Shown here: positions 1 to 9,226 of the stretch, in pieces
How positions within the stretch are numbered: position 1 is the first letter of the stretch
How the letters are laid out: each line of letters begins with the position of its first letter
Assembly: GCA_963783945.1 (NCBI GenBank)
Contig: CAWAPS010000002.1
Location: forward strand, 1,116,001 to 1,180,000
DNA from: CAWAPS01 sp963783945
Lineage (GTDB): Bacteria; Actinomycetota; Acidimicrobiia; Acidimicrobiales; Palsa-688
Length of the DNA stretch: 64,000 nt
Reading direction: 5' to 3'
Notes under the pieces: model-generated
The model's database searches: none
What the model was told of the DNA's origin: nothing
What the model saw: the letters and a program-made list of their open reading frames with translations, nothing else
Made by a program: the position numbers and the translations under genes

Positions 1-21
1 TCGGGTCTGCCGGTTCTATGG

Positions 22-1468
22 GTGGCAACGGAGGTGGCGATGACTGGGTCGGGTGGCTCGGATCGGCATGGCTGGATCAATTCGGGTGTGGTGTCGACCC
101 GGTTCGGCGAGTTCGAGTTCGCGAACGGGTATCCGACGGACGACACGGCGTCGGCGTTGCGTGAGCAGCTCGTGGTCAATCGAGCCGTGGAGGCATATCT
201 AGCGCATGTTCCCTCGGTCGGGGTGATGTCTGAACGCCGTGGTTTGGAGGACTTCGGCGCGCGGGCGGTCGAACCAGGTGGTGATCTGGGAGTCGCTGAT
301 GGATGCCCAGACGTTGTTGCTGACCGCGAACACCGAGACCGTCTACGCGATCGCCTACCTGTATCTGAACGAGGACGGGCCGACGGTGGTCGAGGTGCCG
401 CCGAAGATGCTGGGGCTGGCGATGGATATGCGCCAACGCTTCCTGGTCGACTTCGGTGTCCTCGGCCCAGACCGCGGACAGGGCGGCAAGTACCTGTTCC
501 TGCCTCCGGGATATGACGGGGACGTGCCGGACGGATACTTCGAGGTCCGCTCACCCACCTTCGGCGTTAGCTACGGGATCCGCGGCTTCCTGGTCGACGG
601 CAAGCCCGATGAAGCCGTGGCGTTGATGAAGCAGTTGAAGGTCTACCCCCTCGCGCAGGCCGCTGACTCGCCGGCCATGGAATTCCTGAACGGCTCCGGG
701 CAACCAATCGACACCATCCACGCCGACACGATCGAGTTCTTCGAACACCTTCATCAGATCGTCCAGGAAGAACCGGCCGAACTGTTCTCTCCCACCGAGC
801 GGTTCTACCTGCAGGCGATCGGCATCGTGAAGGGCGCGCCGTTCCCCAACGACCCGGATCGCGTCGCACTGCTCGGCGAGGCCGCCCAGACCGCGTCGGC
901 ATTCGCCCGAGTGAACACCTTCGCCTCCGATGACCCCAGCACCTACTACTACGAGGGCCGCTACTGGCAGGCCGTCAGCGGCGTGCCCTACACCTTCCTG
1001 CGGGACGGGATACTGCAGCTCGACCTGCGGGCCTTCGTCTACTACATGGCCTTGGGGAACTCGCCCGCCATGATGGCCAAGCATGTCGGCGCCGGTTCGC
1101 AATACCTGTGGACCTACCGCGACAGCGACGGGGACTTCCTCGACGGAGCCAACAACTACAAACTGTCGGTGCCAGCCGAAGTCCCGATCAACAACTTCTG
1201 GTCCGTCCTCGTCTACGACAGCCTGAGCCGCTCCGAACTCCAAAACAGCCAGTCGTTTCCCTCAGTCAGCATGTTCGGAGATCCTGCGAAGAATGCTGAC
1301 GGGACGACAGACATCTACTTCGGTCCGACCATGCCGGCAGATCAGGACAACAACTGGGTCGAGACGGTGCCTGGACGAGGCTGGTTCCCGATCTTCCGCT
1401 TCTACGGACCTCTCGAACCATTCTTCGACAAGTCCTGGCAACTCCCGGACATTGACAAATCTTCCTAG
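22..1468 (+). pseudogene. DUF1254/DUF1214 family protein, frameshifted
   Basis: Resembles the DUF1254/DUF1214 family, proteins of unknown enzymatic role usually about 450-480 residues long. The N-terminal part (REQLVVNRAVEAYLAHVP, then RRGLEDFG) reads in the frame that starts with GTG at 22. Everything from NQVVIWESLMDA to the C-terminal FRFYGPLEPFFDKSW reads in the next frame and stops at 1468. Dropping one base from the GGG run near 268-270 joins the two into a protein of about 480 residues with no internal stop. The rest of the gene is clean, so this may be a young pseudogene or a sequencing error. The window starts only 21 bases upstream, so an earlier start cannot be excluded. No neighbour suggests a substrate. 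Confidence 0.75.
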
Positions 1469-1525
1469 CCATTCGTCTCCTCCTAGCCATTCGTCGGACT
1501 GTCTCCACCTGCTGGTGCTCGACAC

Positions 1526-1777
1526 GAGGCGCTTGAGACGGCCCGGAAGGCTGCCGGCGACCAGGATGTACACCTCGGCGGAGGTCCTACGATGATCCGC
1601 GACTTCGTCGCTGCTGGGCTCGTCGACCACATGCACGTCGTGGTCGTTCCGATCCTGCTCGGCCGAGGCGTTCGTGTCTGGAACGGACTGGAGGGCCTCG
1701 AGAACGACTACGACGTGGAGGCGATCTCGTCCCCAAGCGGAGTTACGCACATGACGTTCTCGCGGGCGACTGTCTGA
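1526..1777 (+). pseudogene. Dihydrofolate reductase-like (RibD C-terminal family) 3' remnant
   Basis: Only the last 80 or so residues of a DHFR/RibD C-terminal-domain protein are present: KAAGDQDVHLGGGPT, then AAGLVDHMHVVVVPILLGRG and VRVW. These match the nucleotide-binding glycine turn and the last strands of the fold. The N-terminal half, with the LDGVV and FGRxTY motifs, is missing. An intact member of the same family lies 460 bases downstream (2239-2844). The two differ clearly in sequence, so this looks like a separate decayed homologue and not a recent duplication. Confidence 0.6.
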
Positions 1778-2238
1778 ACCGCCTCGATTTTGGGACCGCC
1801 ATTCGGGCAGGCTCTCAAGTGCCGAGAGAGGCCCCTCGCACCCGGCGATCTGGGCGGGCTAGGAGTCCGCTTTATCGAGACACTTTTCCCAGTATTTCGT
1901 GATGCTCCTCCGATGCTCTAGGGAGACAGCGGTTCGACTCCCGCTGCCACCGATGATGTGTGTGGGTACGAGCCGGTGACTCTTTGGGCCTTTGACCTGG
2001 GAAGATGCCGGCGTCGCGTCCGGCCCTCGATGTGGCTCGTCCGAACCGCGGTCCTATACCGAACCAGTGTCTTATTGGGGCTCCCGGTGATCGGCGGGGA
2101 AGCTTTGCTTGGACTTCGCCACGTCGCCGCGCTGCACGGGTCGGCCGGTGGAACCGAGTCAGCCAGCGCGATGAGTCCCAACTGCGCCCGCCGTCTGATA
2201 ACCAGACAGACCAGCGTTCTTGAATCGAGGAGACTTCG
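1778..2238 (+). other. Intergenic region, no gene seen
   Basis: No convincing coding sequence. A tRNA T-arm-like hairpin (CAGCGG/CCGCTG stem, 1927-1946) is present but no tRNA could be folded around it. The last 15 bases hold the GAGGAG ribosome-binding site of the next gene. Confidence 0.5.
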
Positions 2239-2844
2239 ATGGCGACTATCACGTCCAGCATGTTCATGGCCCTCGACGGGGTCGTCGACCCGATGGTCGG
2301 TACCTGGCACTTTCCCTACTTCAACGACGAGATGGGCAAAGCGGTCGAAACAACCCACGACGCGGATGTGATGCTCTTCGGCCGGGTCACCTACGAAGGC
2401 TTCGCCGCCGCCTGGCCCGCCCGGGAGTTAGCCGGCGAAGCGGACACAGCCATGGCCAAGCACCTCGGCGACATGCGCAAGATCGTCGCCTCGAGCCAAC
2501 CCCTCCAGTTCGCTTGGCGGAACTCAGAGCAGCTCCAGGGCGACCTCATCGCGCAGGTGACTCGTCTCAAGGCCGACTCCACCATTGGGCGGATAGCGCT
2601 GAGCGGATCGGTCTCGGTCGTACGGCAACTGCTAGCGGCAGGGTTACTCGACGAGCTGCATCTGTTCGTGCATCCGGTGCTGGCCGGTACCGGATTGCGT
2701 CTCTTCGAGGAGGACGGCTCACAGATCCCGCTCCGCCTGCTGTCCTCACAGCGGTTCGCCACCGGCGTGGTCTACCTGGTCTACGGCCTCGACCCTGACC
2801 CGCCCACGGGCGGATACGGGGAGGCGACGGAGAACCTGGCTTGA
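2239..2844 (+). CDS. Dihydrofolate reductase family protein (RibD C-terminal-like)
   Basis: A 201-residue protein with the layout of the RibD C-terminal/bacterial DHFR-like family: an N-terminal SMFMALDGVVDP strand-loop, LFGRVTYEGFAAAWP at about residues 46-60, GSVSVVRQLLAAGLLDELHL at 123-142, and HPVLAGTGLRLF at 145-156. Members bind a reduced pyridine nucleotide and are presumed reductases, usually of unknown substrate. A GAGGAG ribosome-binding site at about 2226 fixes the ATG. The gene is complete and uninterrupted, unlike its neighbours. It is a single transcription unit with no clear operon partner. The family is firm; true folate activity is not implied. Confidence 0.85.
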   Translation: MATITSSMFMALDGVVDPMVGTWHFPYFNDEMGKAVETTHDADVMLFGRVTYEGFAAAWPARELAGEADTAMAKHLGDMRKIVASSQPLQFAWRNSEQLQGDLIAQVTRLKADSTIGRIALSGSVSVVRQLLAAGLLDELHLFVHPVLAGTGLRLFEEDGSQIPLRLLSSQRFATGVVYLVYGLDPDPPTGGYGEATENLA

Positions 2845-2963
2845 TGACCAGGGTTGCTTGACGCATGAGTCCTACCGCTCGGCCTAATGATCATTCCAAC
2901 CCGTGCGGCAGCGAAGGTAGGAAGCGACACCTGGTCACGCCGTCCGAGAACGGTATGGTGGCT

Positions 2964-3056
2964 CCAGCACATCGGCTCAACCGCGGGGGTGACCGCCAAG
3001 CCAACGCGGCCCTGTGGCACATCGTGCTCACCCGCATGGTCTGCGACCCTCGCACT
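2964..3056 (+). pseudogene. IS110-family transposase C-terminal remnant
   Basis: About 30 codons read HRLNRGGDRQANAALWHIV followed by LTRMVCDPRT. This is the conserved C-terminal serine-domain region of IS110/IS116/IS902 transposases (RLNRGGDRQ-N-AL). The sequence before and after does not continue the family, so it is a fragment truncated at both ends. No insertion-sequence ends were recognised. It abuts the truncated hydrolase at 3126, so element and hydrolase may have been cut by the same rearrangement. Confidence 0.65.
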
Positions 3057-3125
3057 TGCCGGCAGGACTGCAAGGTCGGAGATGGGTATCTGGACGTGCA
3101 GACCGAAGCTGGCGAGACGATCGGC

Positions 3126-3683
3126 TCAGGGCCGGAGGAACGTCTCCACCACAGCGGGAACCAGCTCGCTTGTGGTCATGTCGATGTGGGTGGTCCCCGG
3201 GAGGACGGCCAGCTGGCCATGGGGCAGAAGCTCGGCGGCCTCGACCGCGTTGGGGACCAGAATGAAATCGGTGTCGCCGATCAGCACGAGCACCGGTACC
3301 TCGATATCCCGGATCTGGTCGTCGCTCCAGCCACCGAATCCGCGGACCAGCGCTACCGTCTTCTCGGCGAACGCGTCGAAGTGGGCCGGGTCGGGCGCCA
3401 CCGCCGCGTAGGCATCGCGCATGGCCGCGAAGTCGGCGTCGGTCGGGAGGCGCTCGGGGTAGACCTCGCCTCCCCGGTCGTTGCGGAAGTCGGCCGAGGC
3501 CACCACCGCCCGCCGCATCCGTCCGGGGTGGTCGATGAGCAGGTGGTAGGTAGTGAGCCCACCGAGACTGAGCCCGAACACGTCGCTTCGCTCGATGTTG
3601 AGGTGGTCGAGCAGGCCCACGACGTCGGAGGCGAGCGCCTCGAAGGTCATGGGTCGGTCGATATCAGCCGTACGGCCGTGACC
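3126..3683 (-). pseudogene. Alpha/beta hydrolase, 5'-truncated
   Basis: Reads as an alpha/beta-hydrolase from HGRTADIDRPMTFEALASD through the nucleophile elbow GLSLGG, the acid region VLIGDTDFILVP and a C-terminal TTHIDMTTSELVP with a candidate catalytic His. Homology in frame continues upstream of the first ATG (3650) back to 3683, where a TAG stop abuts it. The N-terminal 70-90 residues, with the oxyanion-hole HG motif, are missing. The gene has therefore lost its 5' end through a rearrangement and is unlikely to be functional. No promoter or ribosome-binding site belongs to it. Confidence 0.75.
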
Positions 3684-3865
3684 CTACGAGAGAGCTGGAC
3701 TCATCGGGGCTACGCCACGATGCGAGCCACGACTACCGACTCCGGGCTAGCCCATCGGCGGGCGGTTCCCGTCGTCTGCCCCTTCGACGAGTGGCGGAGA
3801 TCGACCGGGTTGGAAGCCGACAATCTTGCCCGGGCGTCCCGATCGACGAGCTCGGCGACACCGCG

Positions 3866-4051
3866 CTACCGGCTGGAGCCGGCCGCCACGATCCGGCGGA
3901 GCAGGTACAAGTCAAGGACCAGGGGGACGACGAATACCAAGCCCCACCAGCGTCCCGTGGCGCAAAGCACAACGACGATGACCGCGATCCAAACCGCTAG
4001 GAGCAGTCGGATCACCAGCGACGACTTCCGGTGCCGCGTATCCCAGGTCAT
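3866..4051 (-). CDS. Small two-helix membrane protein
   Basis: A putative 61-residue protein beginning MTWDTRHRKSSLVIR, followed by two hydrophobic stretches separated by a GRWWG turn (LLLAVWIAVIVVVLCA and GLVFVVPLVLDLYLLRRI). This predicts two membrane helices with a basic N-terminus inside. The WWGLVF...LDLYLLRR stretch recalls the leader helices of some signal-peptidase I proteins, but no protease domain follows. The start at 4051 was preferred over an upstream GTG/ATG because hydrophobic topology begins there. No operon partner is seen. Function unknown. Confidence 0.5.
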   Translation of the reverse strand: MTWDTRHRKSSLVIRLLLAVWIAVIVVVLCATGRWWGLVFVVPLVLDLYLLRRIVAAGSSR

Positions 4052-4466
4052 GTGTCCAACGCTACGACCCACCGGCCTCTGGCACCCGCTACGGAAACCC
4101 GAGATGCTGATCACCGGCGCCGACCGGAGCCGTTTCGACCCCTGGAGGGGGCCGCCCAGCAGGAACCCGCGGTCGTGTTTGGCATCGAAGTCGGCTCCGG
4201 CGGAGGGTATCGAAACCCGGAGCAGTGGTCACGCCGAAGGCGCTTGGCGGCGTGTTCTGCTTCGGCGCAGGCAGTGCCGACCGGCGTGGCGAGTCTCTCG
4301 GTTAATCGTTTTGGCCAGGGGTTCGTGAACGGTATAGGGCGCTTTGCGTTCGAAGCGCCACGTGTCTGCGCGCCCTCGACCGCAGCCGCGGTCACAAGAG
4401 TCGGACCCGTGGGTCTTTCGGCGCTACCATCGAGCCTCCGCCAATTGACATTGAGAACCTACCCGG
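4052..4466. other. Intergenic region, no gene seen
   Basis: Holds no ORF with recognisable family features on either strand. It includes the presumed promoter regions of the small membrane protein (minus strand) and the deazaflavin-type reductase (plus strand). Confidence 0.45.
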
Positions 4467-4853
4467 ATGCAGCGACACCTCCAAAGCGCTCTGCGCATGC
4501 TCACCCGAACGACCCGCCCACTGGCCATGAAGTCAGCCGGCAGAGCAGGATCCAACACCTCGGTAGTCCGTCATGTCGGGCGCCGATCCGCCCGGATCTA
4601 CGAGACCCCGGTGGTGGCCGTCGAGCGGGACGACAGTCTGTTGATTGCGCTTCCGTATGGTGAACGTACGGATTGGTTGAAGAACGTTCTCGCTAGCGGC
4701 TCGGCGGCCGTGGTCACGAATGGACGCACCTACGACGTCGACCAGCCTGAGGTAATCCCAATCGCCGAAGCGACCAACTTCTTCCGACCGAGGGAGCAAG
4801 GCATGCACCGGCACTTCCGCGTCGACTCTGCACTCCGATTGCGTCGCAGCTGA
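4467..4853 (+). CDS. Nitroreductase family deazaflavin (F420)-dependent oxidoreductase
   Basis: A 128-residue protein of the DDN-like split beta-barrel family, which uses coenzyme F420H2 to reduce quinones or nitro compounds at the membrane. Visible family features are HVGRRSARIYETPVV (about residues 36-50), ALPYGERTDWLKNVLASGSA and a following GRTYDV strand. Mycobacterial Ddn-like proteins are 140-150 residues, so this one is slightly short at the C-terminus, which ends in an unusual basic RLRRS tail and may be altered. F420 use fits an actinobacterial host. No F420 biosynthesis gene is in the window. Confidence 0.8.
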   Translation: MQRHLQSALRMLTRTTRPLAMKSAGRAGSNTSVVRHVGRRSARIYETPVVAVERDDSLLIALPYGERTDWLKNVLASGSAAVVTNGRTYDVDQPEVIPIAEATNFFRPREQGMHRHFRVDSALRLRRS

Positions 4854-5055
4854 CTGAGACGCCCCACCCTAGAACCGTGACCGCAGGCGACGGCGAGCGT
4901 CGCGGGTTGGCTCTGAGGAAAGGCCGAGTCCGCGTTAACCGCCTCCGGGCCGGCGATCGAGGACACTTGCGCGACAGATAAGGGGATACTCCTGTCGAGC
5001 GCAATGTGGCGCTCCAACAGTTGCATACCTCGTCTGCTACGCCGGCACCCAGGGC

Positions 5056-5330
5056 TTACCCCACTGTTCTCGGAGCTGTCAGCGAGCTCGGTGTGTCTCC
5101 CGTGTTGACCGTCTCGCTGGGCTCGAAAAGCAGCAAGGTGGTCTCGACCCCTGCTCGGGCTGGTGACCACACCCCCGAGGCACCACGAAAGTGTCACCCG
5201 GATGCAACGTCACCTCGCCATCTTCCATTCTGATCGCGAGGCTGCCCGATAACACCAGAAAGAACTCGTCGGTCTCGGGATGGCTGTGCTGGGTGAACTC
5301 GCCTGCCACAATGCGACATCCGCAAATCAC
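5056..5330 (-). pseudogene. Cupin-domain protein, frameshifted
   Basis: A small single-cupin protein: HSHPETDEFFLVLSGSL gives cupin motif 1 with its metal-ligand histidines, and HPGDTFVVPRGCGHQPEQG gives motif 2. After HQPEQG the reading frame changes; a one-base addition to the CCCC run at 5148-5151 restores VETTLLLFEPSETVNTGDT and a stop at 5056, matching usual cupin C-termini. Upstream, homology-like sequence continues in frame past the GTG at 5330 to about 5385 with no standard start codon, so a second lesion is possible. It is divergent from the HxlR regulator, which could have controlled it. Confidence 0.65.
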
Positions 5331-5437
5331 GATGCCATCGGTGTGGGTCCGCGCCGCTCCGGAGATCTGCGCCTGATTCTCGGGACTTCAGAAAATCAAG
5401 GGTTGTCAATAGAGTTTATCAAGTGTAAGCTGCCGGT

Positions 5438-6109
5438 ATGCGCTCTTACGGTCAGTACTGCGCCCTCGCCAAAGCCCTCGACCTGGTCGGAGACCGCTGG
5501 ACCCTCCTCATCGTGCGCGAGCTGCTGGTTCGCCCCTCTCGCTACAGCGAGCTCCAAGACGGCCTGACCGGCATCGCCACCAACCTCCTCGTCGAGCGGC
5601 TACGCCAACTCGAGGGGGCGGGGGTGATCGGTCGTGACGGAGAGGGCCGCTACGAGCTCACCGAGTGGGGTCGAAAGCTGGCAGCATCCGTGCACGAGCT
5701 GGTCCGTTGGGCCGCGCCGCTCATGCTGGCCGGACAGGGCACCGACGCGTTTCGAGCTCGGTGGCTCCAGCTTCCCCTGGAGTTGATGTTCGGTGGCGTC
5801 GACCCAGGACGGCCCGACATCCAGATCGAAGTCCGGACGCCAGACGAGATGCTGACCCTTACCTCGACCGCCGGCAGCGTGGAGGTACGCACCGGTCCCG
5901 CGCCGTCGCCCGACGTCGTCGTCACCGGCCGGCCCGAGCTCATTGTCGGGCTGATGTCCGGAGCCCTCGACAAGGACGTCGCCATGAGCCAAGGCGTGAG
6001 CATCCTCGGCGATTTCGCCGATATCGAGCGGTTGCGTCGAGACGACTGGCTCGATCCACCGACCGAGAGCCGCCCTCGACGCCGGCCCAAGACTTCCCCC
6101 AAGCGCTAA
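5438..6109 (+). CDS. HxlR-family transcriptional regulator with C-terminal SCP2-like domain
   Basis: Residues 1-95 form an HxlR winged helix: YCALAKALDLVGDRWTLLIV, then a recognition region ELQDGLTGIATNLLVERLRQ and the wing YELTEWGRKL. Residues 100-210 resemble an SCP2-like ligand-binding domain, a fusion common in actinobacteria. The C-terminus is a basic PRRRPK tail. HxlR proteins typically control adjacent enzyme genes in response to small aldehydes, quinones or lipids. Here a hydrolase, a methyltransferase and a DUF302 protein follow in the same direction and a cupin gene lies divergently, so these are the likely targets. Confidence 0.88.
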   Translation: MRSYGQYCALAKALDLVGDRWTLLIVRELLVRPSRYSELQDGLTGIATNLLVERLRQLEGAGVIGRDGEGRYELTEWGRKLAASVHELVRWAAPLMLAGQGTDAFRARWLQLPLELMFGGVDPGRPDIQIEVRTPDEMLTLTSTAGSVEVRTGPAPSPDVVVTGRPELIVGLMSGALDKDVAMSQGVSILGDFADIERLRRDDWLDPPTESRPRRRPKTSPKR

Positions 6110-6167
6110 CGAGCGTGGAGCATGGCCCTGAGATTCCGCTTACAAATGGTTGAAAGGACACACTGAC

Positions 6168-7061
6168 ATGACTGAACCCACGCTGCCCCCGCATGATCGC
6201 CTCGTCGAGACGCCGAACGGCACGCTCTTCGTTCGCGAGATTCCCGGTGACGATCCCCCCATCGTCCTCATGCATGGCTTCCCCGACGACCACACCATCT
6301 ATGACCGGCTCCTGCCGTTGCTGAGCCCGAAACGGGCGGTCGCCTTCGATTGGCACGGCTACGGCCGATCCGAGCGCTCCGAGCTCGGGGGATTCTCCAT
6401 GAAAGAGCATGCCGCCGAGCTCGAGGCCTTGCTCGACGCACTCGACATCGAGCGAGCGGTGCTCGTCGGTCACGACGCCTCTGGACCCGACGCCGTCGGG
6501 TTCGCCGTGGCGCATCCCCAACGGGTCGCCCACCTTGTGCTCCTCAACACCATCTTCGGGCACCTGCCTTCCCTAAGGCTCCCCGAGATGATCCGACTCC
6601 TCGCCGACCCGGACCTGGTGGCACTCGCCGACGCGATGGTCAATGACGACGCCCAGCGTCTCTGGCTGCTGCAGTTCACCGCTGATCAGTGGGGCATGGA
6701 TGCTCTCGACCCCAACGGCATCGCCGTGCAGTCCATCCTGCCGCAGTTCTTCGGCAGCGCCGATCAGCCGGACGCCCTCGCCGCCATTCGGGCCTGGACG
6801 GCCAGTCTCTTTGATTCCCTGCACGAGCAGGACAAACTCGTCGACAGCGGCGCACTAGATGGCATGGAGGTCCCGGTCTCGATCATCTTTGGAGAATCGG
6901 ATCGCTACCTGCGCCCGTCCCTGGGCGGCGAGATCGCCGGGCTGTTCACCGACCCGTCTCTGCACCTTGTGCCAGACGCATCGCACTGGCCTCAGCACGA
7001 TCAACCCCGAGTCGTGGCCGATCTGATGGCCGACATCATGAGCACGCAGGGCCAGCGATGA
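6168..7061 (+). CDS. Alpha/beta hydrolase with aspartate nucleophile (epoxide hydrolase/haloalkane dehalogenase-like)
   Basis: A 297-residue alpha/beta-hydrolase. HGFPDD (36-41) supplies the oxyanion hole, GHDASG (101-106) is the nucleophile elbow with Asp103 instead of Ser, GESDRY places an acid at about Asp245, and ASHWPQHDQP places His273. An Asp nucleophile is typical of epoxide hydrolases and haloalkane dehalogenases; which reaction applies cannot be told. ATG at 6168 is chosen because GAAAGGA precedes it by 9 bases, whereas the TTG at 6150 has no site. It overlaps the next gene by 4 bases (ATGA), indicating translational coupling. Confidence 0.85.
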   Translation: MTEPTLPPHDRLVETPNGTLFVREIPGDDPPIVLMHGFPDDHTIYDRLLPLLSPKRAVAFDWHGYGRSERSELGGFSMKEHAAELEALLDALDIERAVLVGHDASGPDAVGFAVAHPQRVAHLVLLNTIFGHLPSLRLPEMIRLLADPDLVALADAMVNDDAQRLWLLQFTADQWGMDALDPNGIAVQSILPQFFGSADQPDALAAIRAWTASLFDSLHEQDKLVDSGALDGMEVPVSIIFGESDRYLRPSLGGEIAGLFTDPSLHLVPDASHWPQHDQPRVVADLMADIMSTQGQR

Positions 7062-7861
7062 GCCTCGACCAACAGTACGCAACCGGTCTCTCCAGGCGCC
7101 GCATTGAGGACGCCCTTCTGGCCGCCGGCATGGACCTGGGCGACCTGCAGCGCGGAGATCTCGCACCCCTCGAGGACTTCCACACCATGGGTCGAATCGC
7201 CACCAGCCAACTCGCCGAGCTCGCTGAGATCGAGCGCGGCGACGAGGTGCTCGACGCCGGCAGCGGCGTTGGCGGCACAGCCCGCTATCTCGCCGAGTGG
7301 TTCGGCTGTCGGGTCACGGCCGTCGATCTCACCGAGGAGTACTGCAACACGTCTCGTTGGCTCAACCAGCTGGTCGGACTGGACGACTCGATCTCCGTGC
7401 AGCAGGGGGACGTGACGAACCTGCCGTTTCCTTCAGGCAGCTTCAACGCGGTGATGAGCCAACACGTGCAGATGAACGTGGCCGACAAGACCCGCCTCTA
7501 CAACGAGGCCCGCCGGGTGCTACGACCACAAGGGCGCCTCGCCATCTGGGACATCACCGCCGGCGCACCGGGCGCCCTCGACTTCCCCCTGCCGTGGGCT
7601 GACCAGCCCGGGTTGAGCCACCTGGCGCCAGCTGCCCGGTTGCGGACCACGATCGAGTCTGCCGGCCTCGCGGTCACCCACTGGAGTGACAGGACGGAGG
7701 AAGCGGTCGCGATCATGGAGATCTTCCGGCAGTCTCCCCCCGGCCCGCTCGGGTTGCACGTGTTCGTCGATAACTTCGTGGAGAAGGCGAACAACCTCGT
7801 GCGTGGTCTGGCCAACGGGCGGCTCCGCGCCGTACAAGCCATCGCCGTGGCCCGACCTTGA
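7058..7861 (+). CDS. SAM-dependent class I methyltransferase
   Basis: A 267-residue methyltransferase of the UbiE/gamma-tocopherol-like small-molecule type. Motif I is VLDAGSGVGGTARYLA (about 64-79), followed by an acidic strand end TAVDLTEEY and QQGDVTNLPFPSGSFNAV, with a post-motif RVLRPQGRLAIWD. It starts inside the stop of the hydrolase gene (4-base overlap), so the two are probably co-translated. Substrate is unknown. Pairing with a hydrolase and an HxlR regulator suggests detoxification or modification of a small hydrophobic compound, which is inference from context only. Confidence 0.88.
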   Translation: MSLDQQYATGLSRRRIEDALLAAGMDLGDLQRGDLAPLEDFHTMGRIATSQLAELAEIERGDEVLDAGSGVGGTARYLAEWFGCRVTAVDLTEEYCNTSRWLNQLVGLDDSISVQQGDVTNLPFPSGSFNAVMSQHVQMNVADKTRLYNEARRVLRPQGRLAIWDITAGAPGALDFPLPWADQPGLSHLAPAARLRTTIESAGLAVTHWSDRTEEAVAIMEIFRQSPPGPLGLHVFVDNFVEKANNLVRGLANGRLRAVQAIAVARP

Positions 7862-7938
7862 GGTCTTTTTCTGCCCACCCTCCAGGAACGGCAAAGGAGC
7901 GATCCTTCCGACCAGCACCCGACAGAAAAGGAGCCAAC

Positions 7939-8469
7939 ATGACTGTGAGAGCCTGCAAACACATTGATCTTTCGGTGGTGACGTTCGACAGTCGATCCGA
8001 CTTCGAATCGACGAGAGCTCGCTTCGACGAGCGGGTCCCACTCCTCGACCCGGCCGTCACCGCCAACCTGGTCATCTCGCAGCCAGCATGGTCACAAGTG
8101 CAAGCCGCGATCACTCCGACACTCGGTCCGTCAGGCTTTCTTGCCGTCTTCCGGCTCGACCAAGGGGCCCTCATGACTCTGCGCGGTCCCGCACTGCACG
8201 CCACGCAGTACCTGGTCGGGAACCCACTGATTGCAACCGAGGTAATCACCAGCGCGCCTGAAGGCTCCCTGTTTGCCCCCTTTCAAGCAGCCGTCTACGC
8301 GGACCAACGGGGCGTCCATGTCTCCTACATGCTTCCGTCCAGTCTTTTCACCTCCTTGGACGATGACGGGATAGCTGCCATCGGAGACCGACTGGATGCC
8401 AAGATCGAAGCCACGGTTGCCGAGGTATGCGAATTGCTTCGGTCCGACGCTCAAGAGGACATTGCGTGA
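7939..8469 (+). CDS. DUF302-like protein
   Basis: Begins MTVRACKHIDLSVV with an AAAAGGAG ribosome-binding site ending about 6 bases upstream, which decides this start over the in-frame ATG-like codon at 7858. The 176-residue product has the DUF302 layout: a FLAVFRLDQGALM strand, ATQYLVGNPLIA, then LFAPFQAAVYADQRGVHVSY with a downstream LPSSLF. DUF302 proteins are small soluble proteins of unknown function often found near redox or thiol-stress genes. It lies 77 bases after the methyltransferase and overlaps the following truncated ABC gene by 4 bases (GTGA). Confidence 0.7.
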   Translation: MTVRACKHIDLSVVTFDSRSDFESTRARFDERVPLLDPAVTANLVISQPAWSQVQAAITPTLGPSGFLAVFRLDQGALMTLRGPALHATQYLVGNPLIATEVITSAPEGSLFAPFQAAVYADQRGVHVSYMLPSSLFTSLDDDGIAAIGDRLDAKIEATVAEVCELLRSDAQEDIA

Positions 8470-8618
8470 ACCAGGTCCTGAGTGCCCATGGATTGCGCAA
8501 GCGCTACGGCCGCCGCTGGGCGCTCAAAGAGTGCGACCTCGAGATCCCGTCCGGCCACGTCGTCGGCCTGGTCGGGCCGAACGGCGCGGGCAAGACGACG
8601 TGCCTGACGATCAGCTGA
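8466..8618 (+). pseudogene. ABC transporter ATP-binding protein, truncated after Walker A
   Basis: The start is intact: a GTG overlaps the stop of the DUF302 gene, then SAHGLRKRYGRRWALKECDL, EIPSGHVVGLVG and the Walker A motif GPNGAGKTT. Four codons later a TGA ends the frame and no ABC signature, Walker B or switch motif follows in any frame. The protein would be about 50 residues and cannot hydrolyse ATP. An ancestral operon probably continued with this ATPase and its permease; the rest was removed by a deletion joining it to an unrelated cell-envelope gene remnant. Confidence 0.8.
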
Positions 8619-8814
8619 TTCCCCTTCCACCCGAGCCGGTCGATGATGGCGACCGGCTGGCTGCCATCGCCCGGCTGCACGACCTCGTCAGCCGGAGAGG
8701 GCTCTCTCTGGAGGGGGCCGCCAACGATCAAGCCGACCTCGAAGCGGCTATGGCGGCCCTGCCTTCCCTCGTCCGCCCAACCCCGCCTCCCGAAGGCTGT
8801 CCCAACCGCTGAGG

Positions 8815-9018
8815 CTGGACGCCGGTATCAGTCGACTCGAGCCAGGTGCCGGGTGGCAGTTACCCGCTGAAACCACCGTGACCTCGTCGACGGGGAGAGT
8901 CCGACTGGATCTGACCACCGCCAGTTGGGACGCCCGCGAGATCGACCTGGTTCTGCACACCTCGACGGGGAAGTTCACCGTCGAGGTCCCCGAGGGCGTC
9001 GCCGTGCAGGTGGTGTGA
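8815..9018 (+). pseudogene. C-terminal remnant of a DUF1707/LiaF-like envelope protein
   Basis: The frame ending at 9018 reads TSSTGRVRLDLTTASWD, then IDLVLHTSTGKFTVEVPEG and VAVQVV. This is the repetitive beta-strand pattern of the LiaF-like C-terminal domain that follows DUF1707 in many small actinobacterial envelope proteins. Upstream, in other frames between 8640 and 8770, a helical RLAAIARLHDLVSRRGL stretch could be the remains of the N-terminal helical domain. There is no start codon or ribosome-binding site. It is best read as a decayed fragment. Confidence 0.45.
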
Positions 9019-9226
9019 GCGACCGGGCGAGTGAGGTGGGACAATCTCCTCCCCCGAGTGCCGGGATCACCCGTGGTCCGAGTCACGGCGGCCACCTCCC
9101 CGGGCCGAGGGCAGACCAAGTTCGAACACCCATCTCCGCACGTCAAAACGCCCTGGTGGCGGACGCGCAACCCCAAGCGACAACTCGGAAAGATCCGAGG
9201 TCGACCGAGCAAAGGCCGCGGCTGGC

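Noticed and set aside
1927..1952. tRNA T-arm-like sequence (GGTTCGACTCC with a CAGCGG/CCGCTG stem and CCACC after it)
   Set aside because: The loop is 8 bases instead of 7, no matching acceptor, D or anticodon arm could be found upstream, and no CCA end follows. Not annotated as a tRNA or attachment site.
2865..4328. 487-codon open frame on the plus strand
   Set aside because: Apart from the short IS110 remnant it is antisense to the truncated hydrolase and has shadow-frame composition (Gly-Val-Asp-rich mirrored codons).
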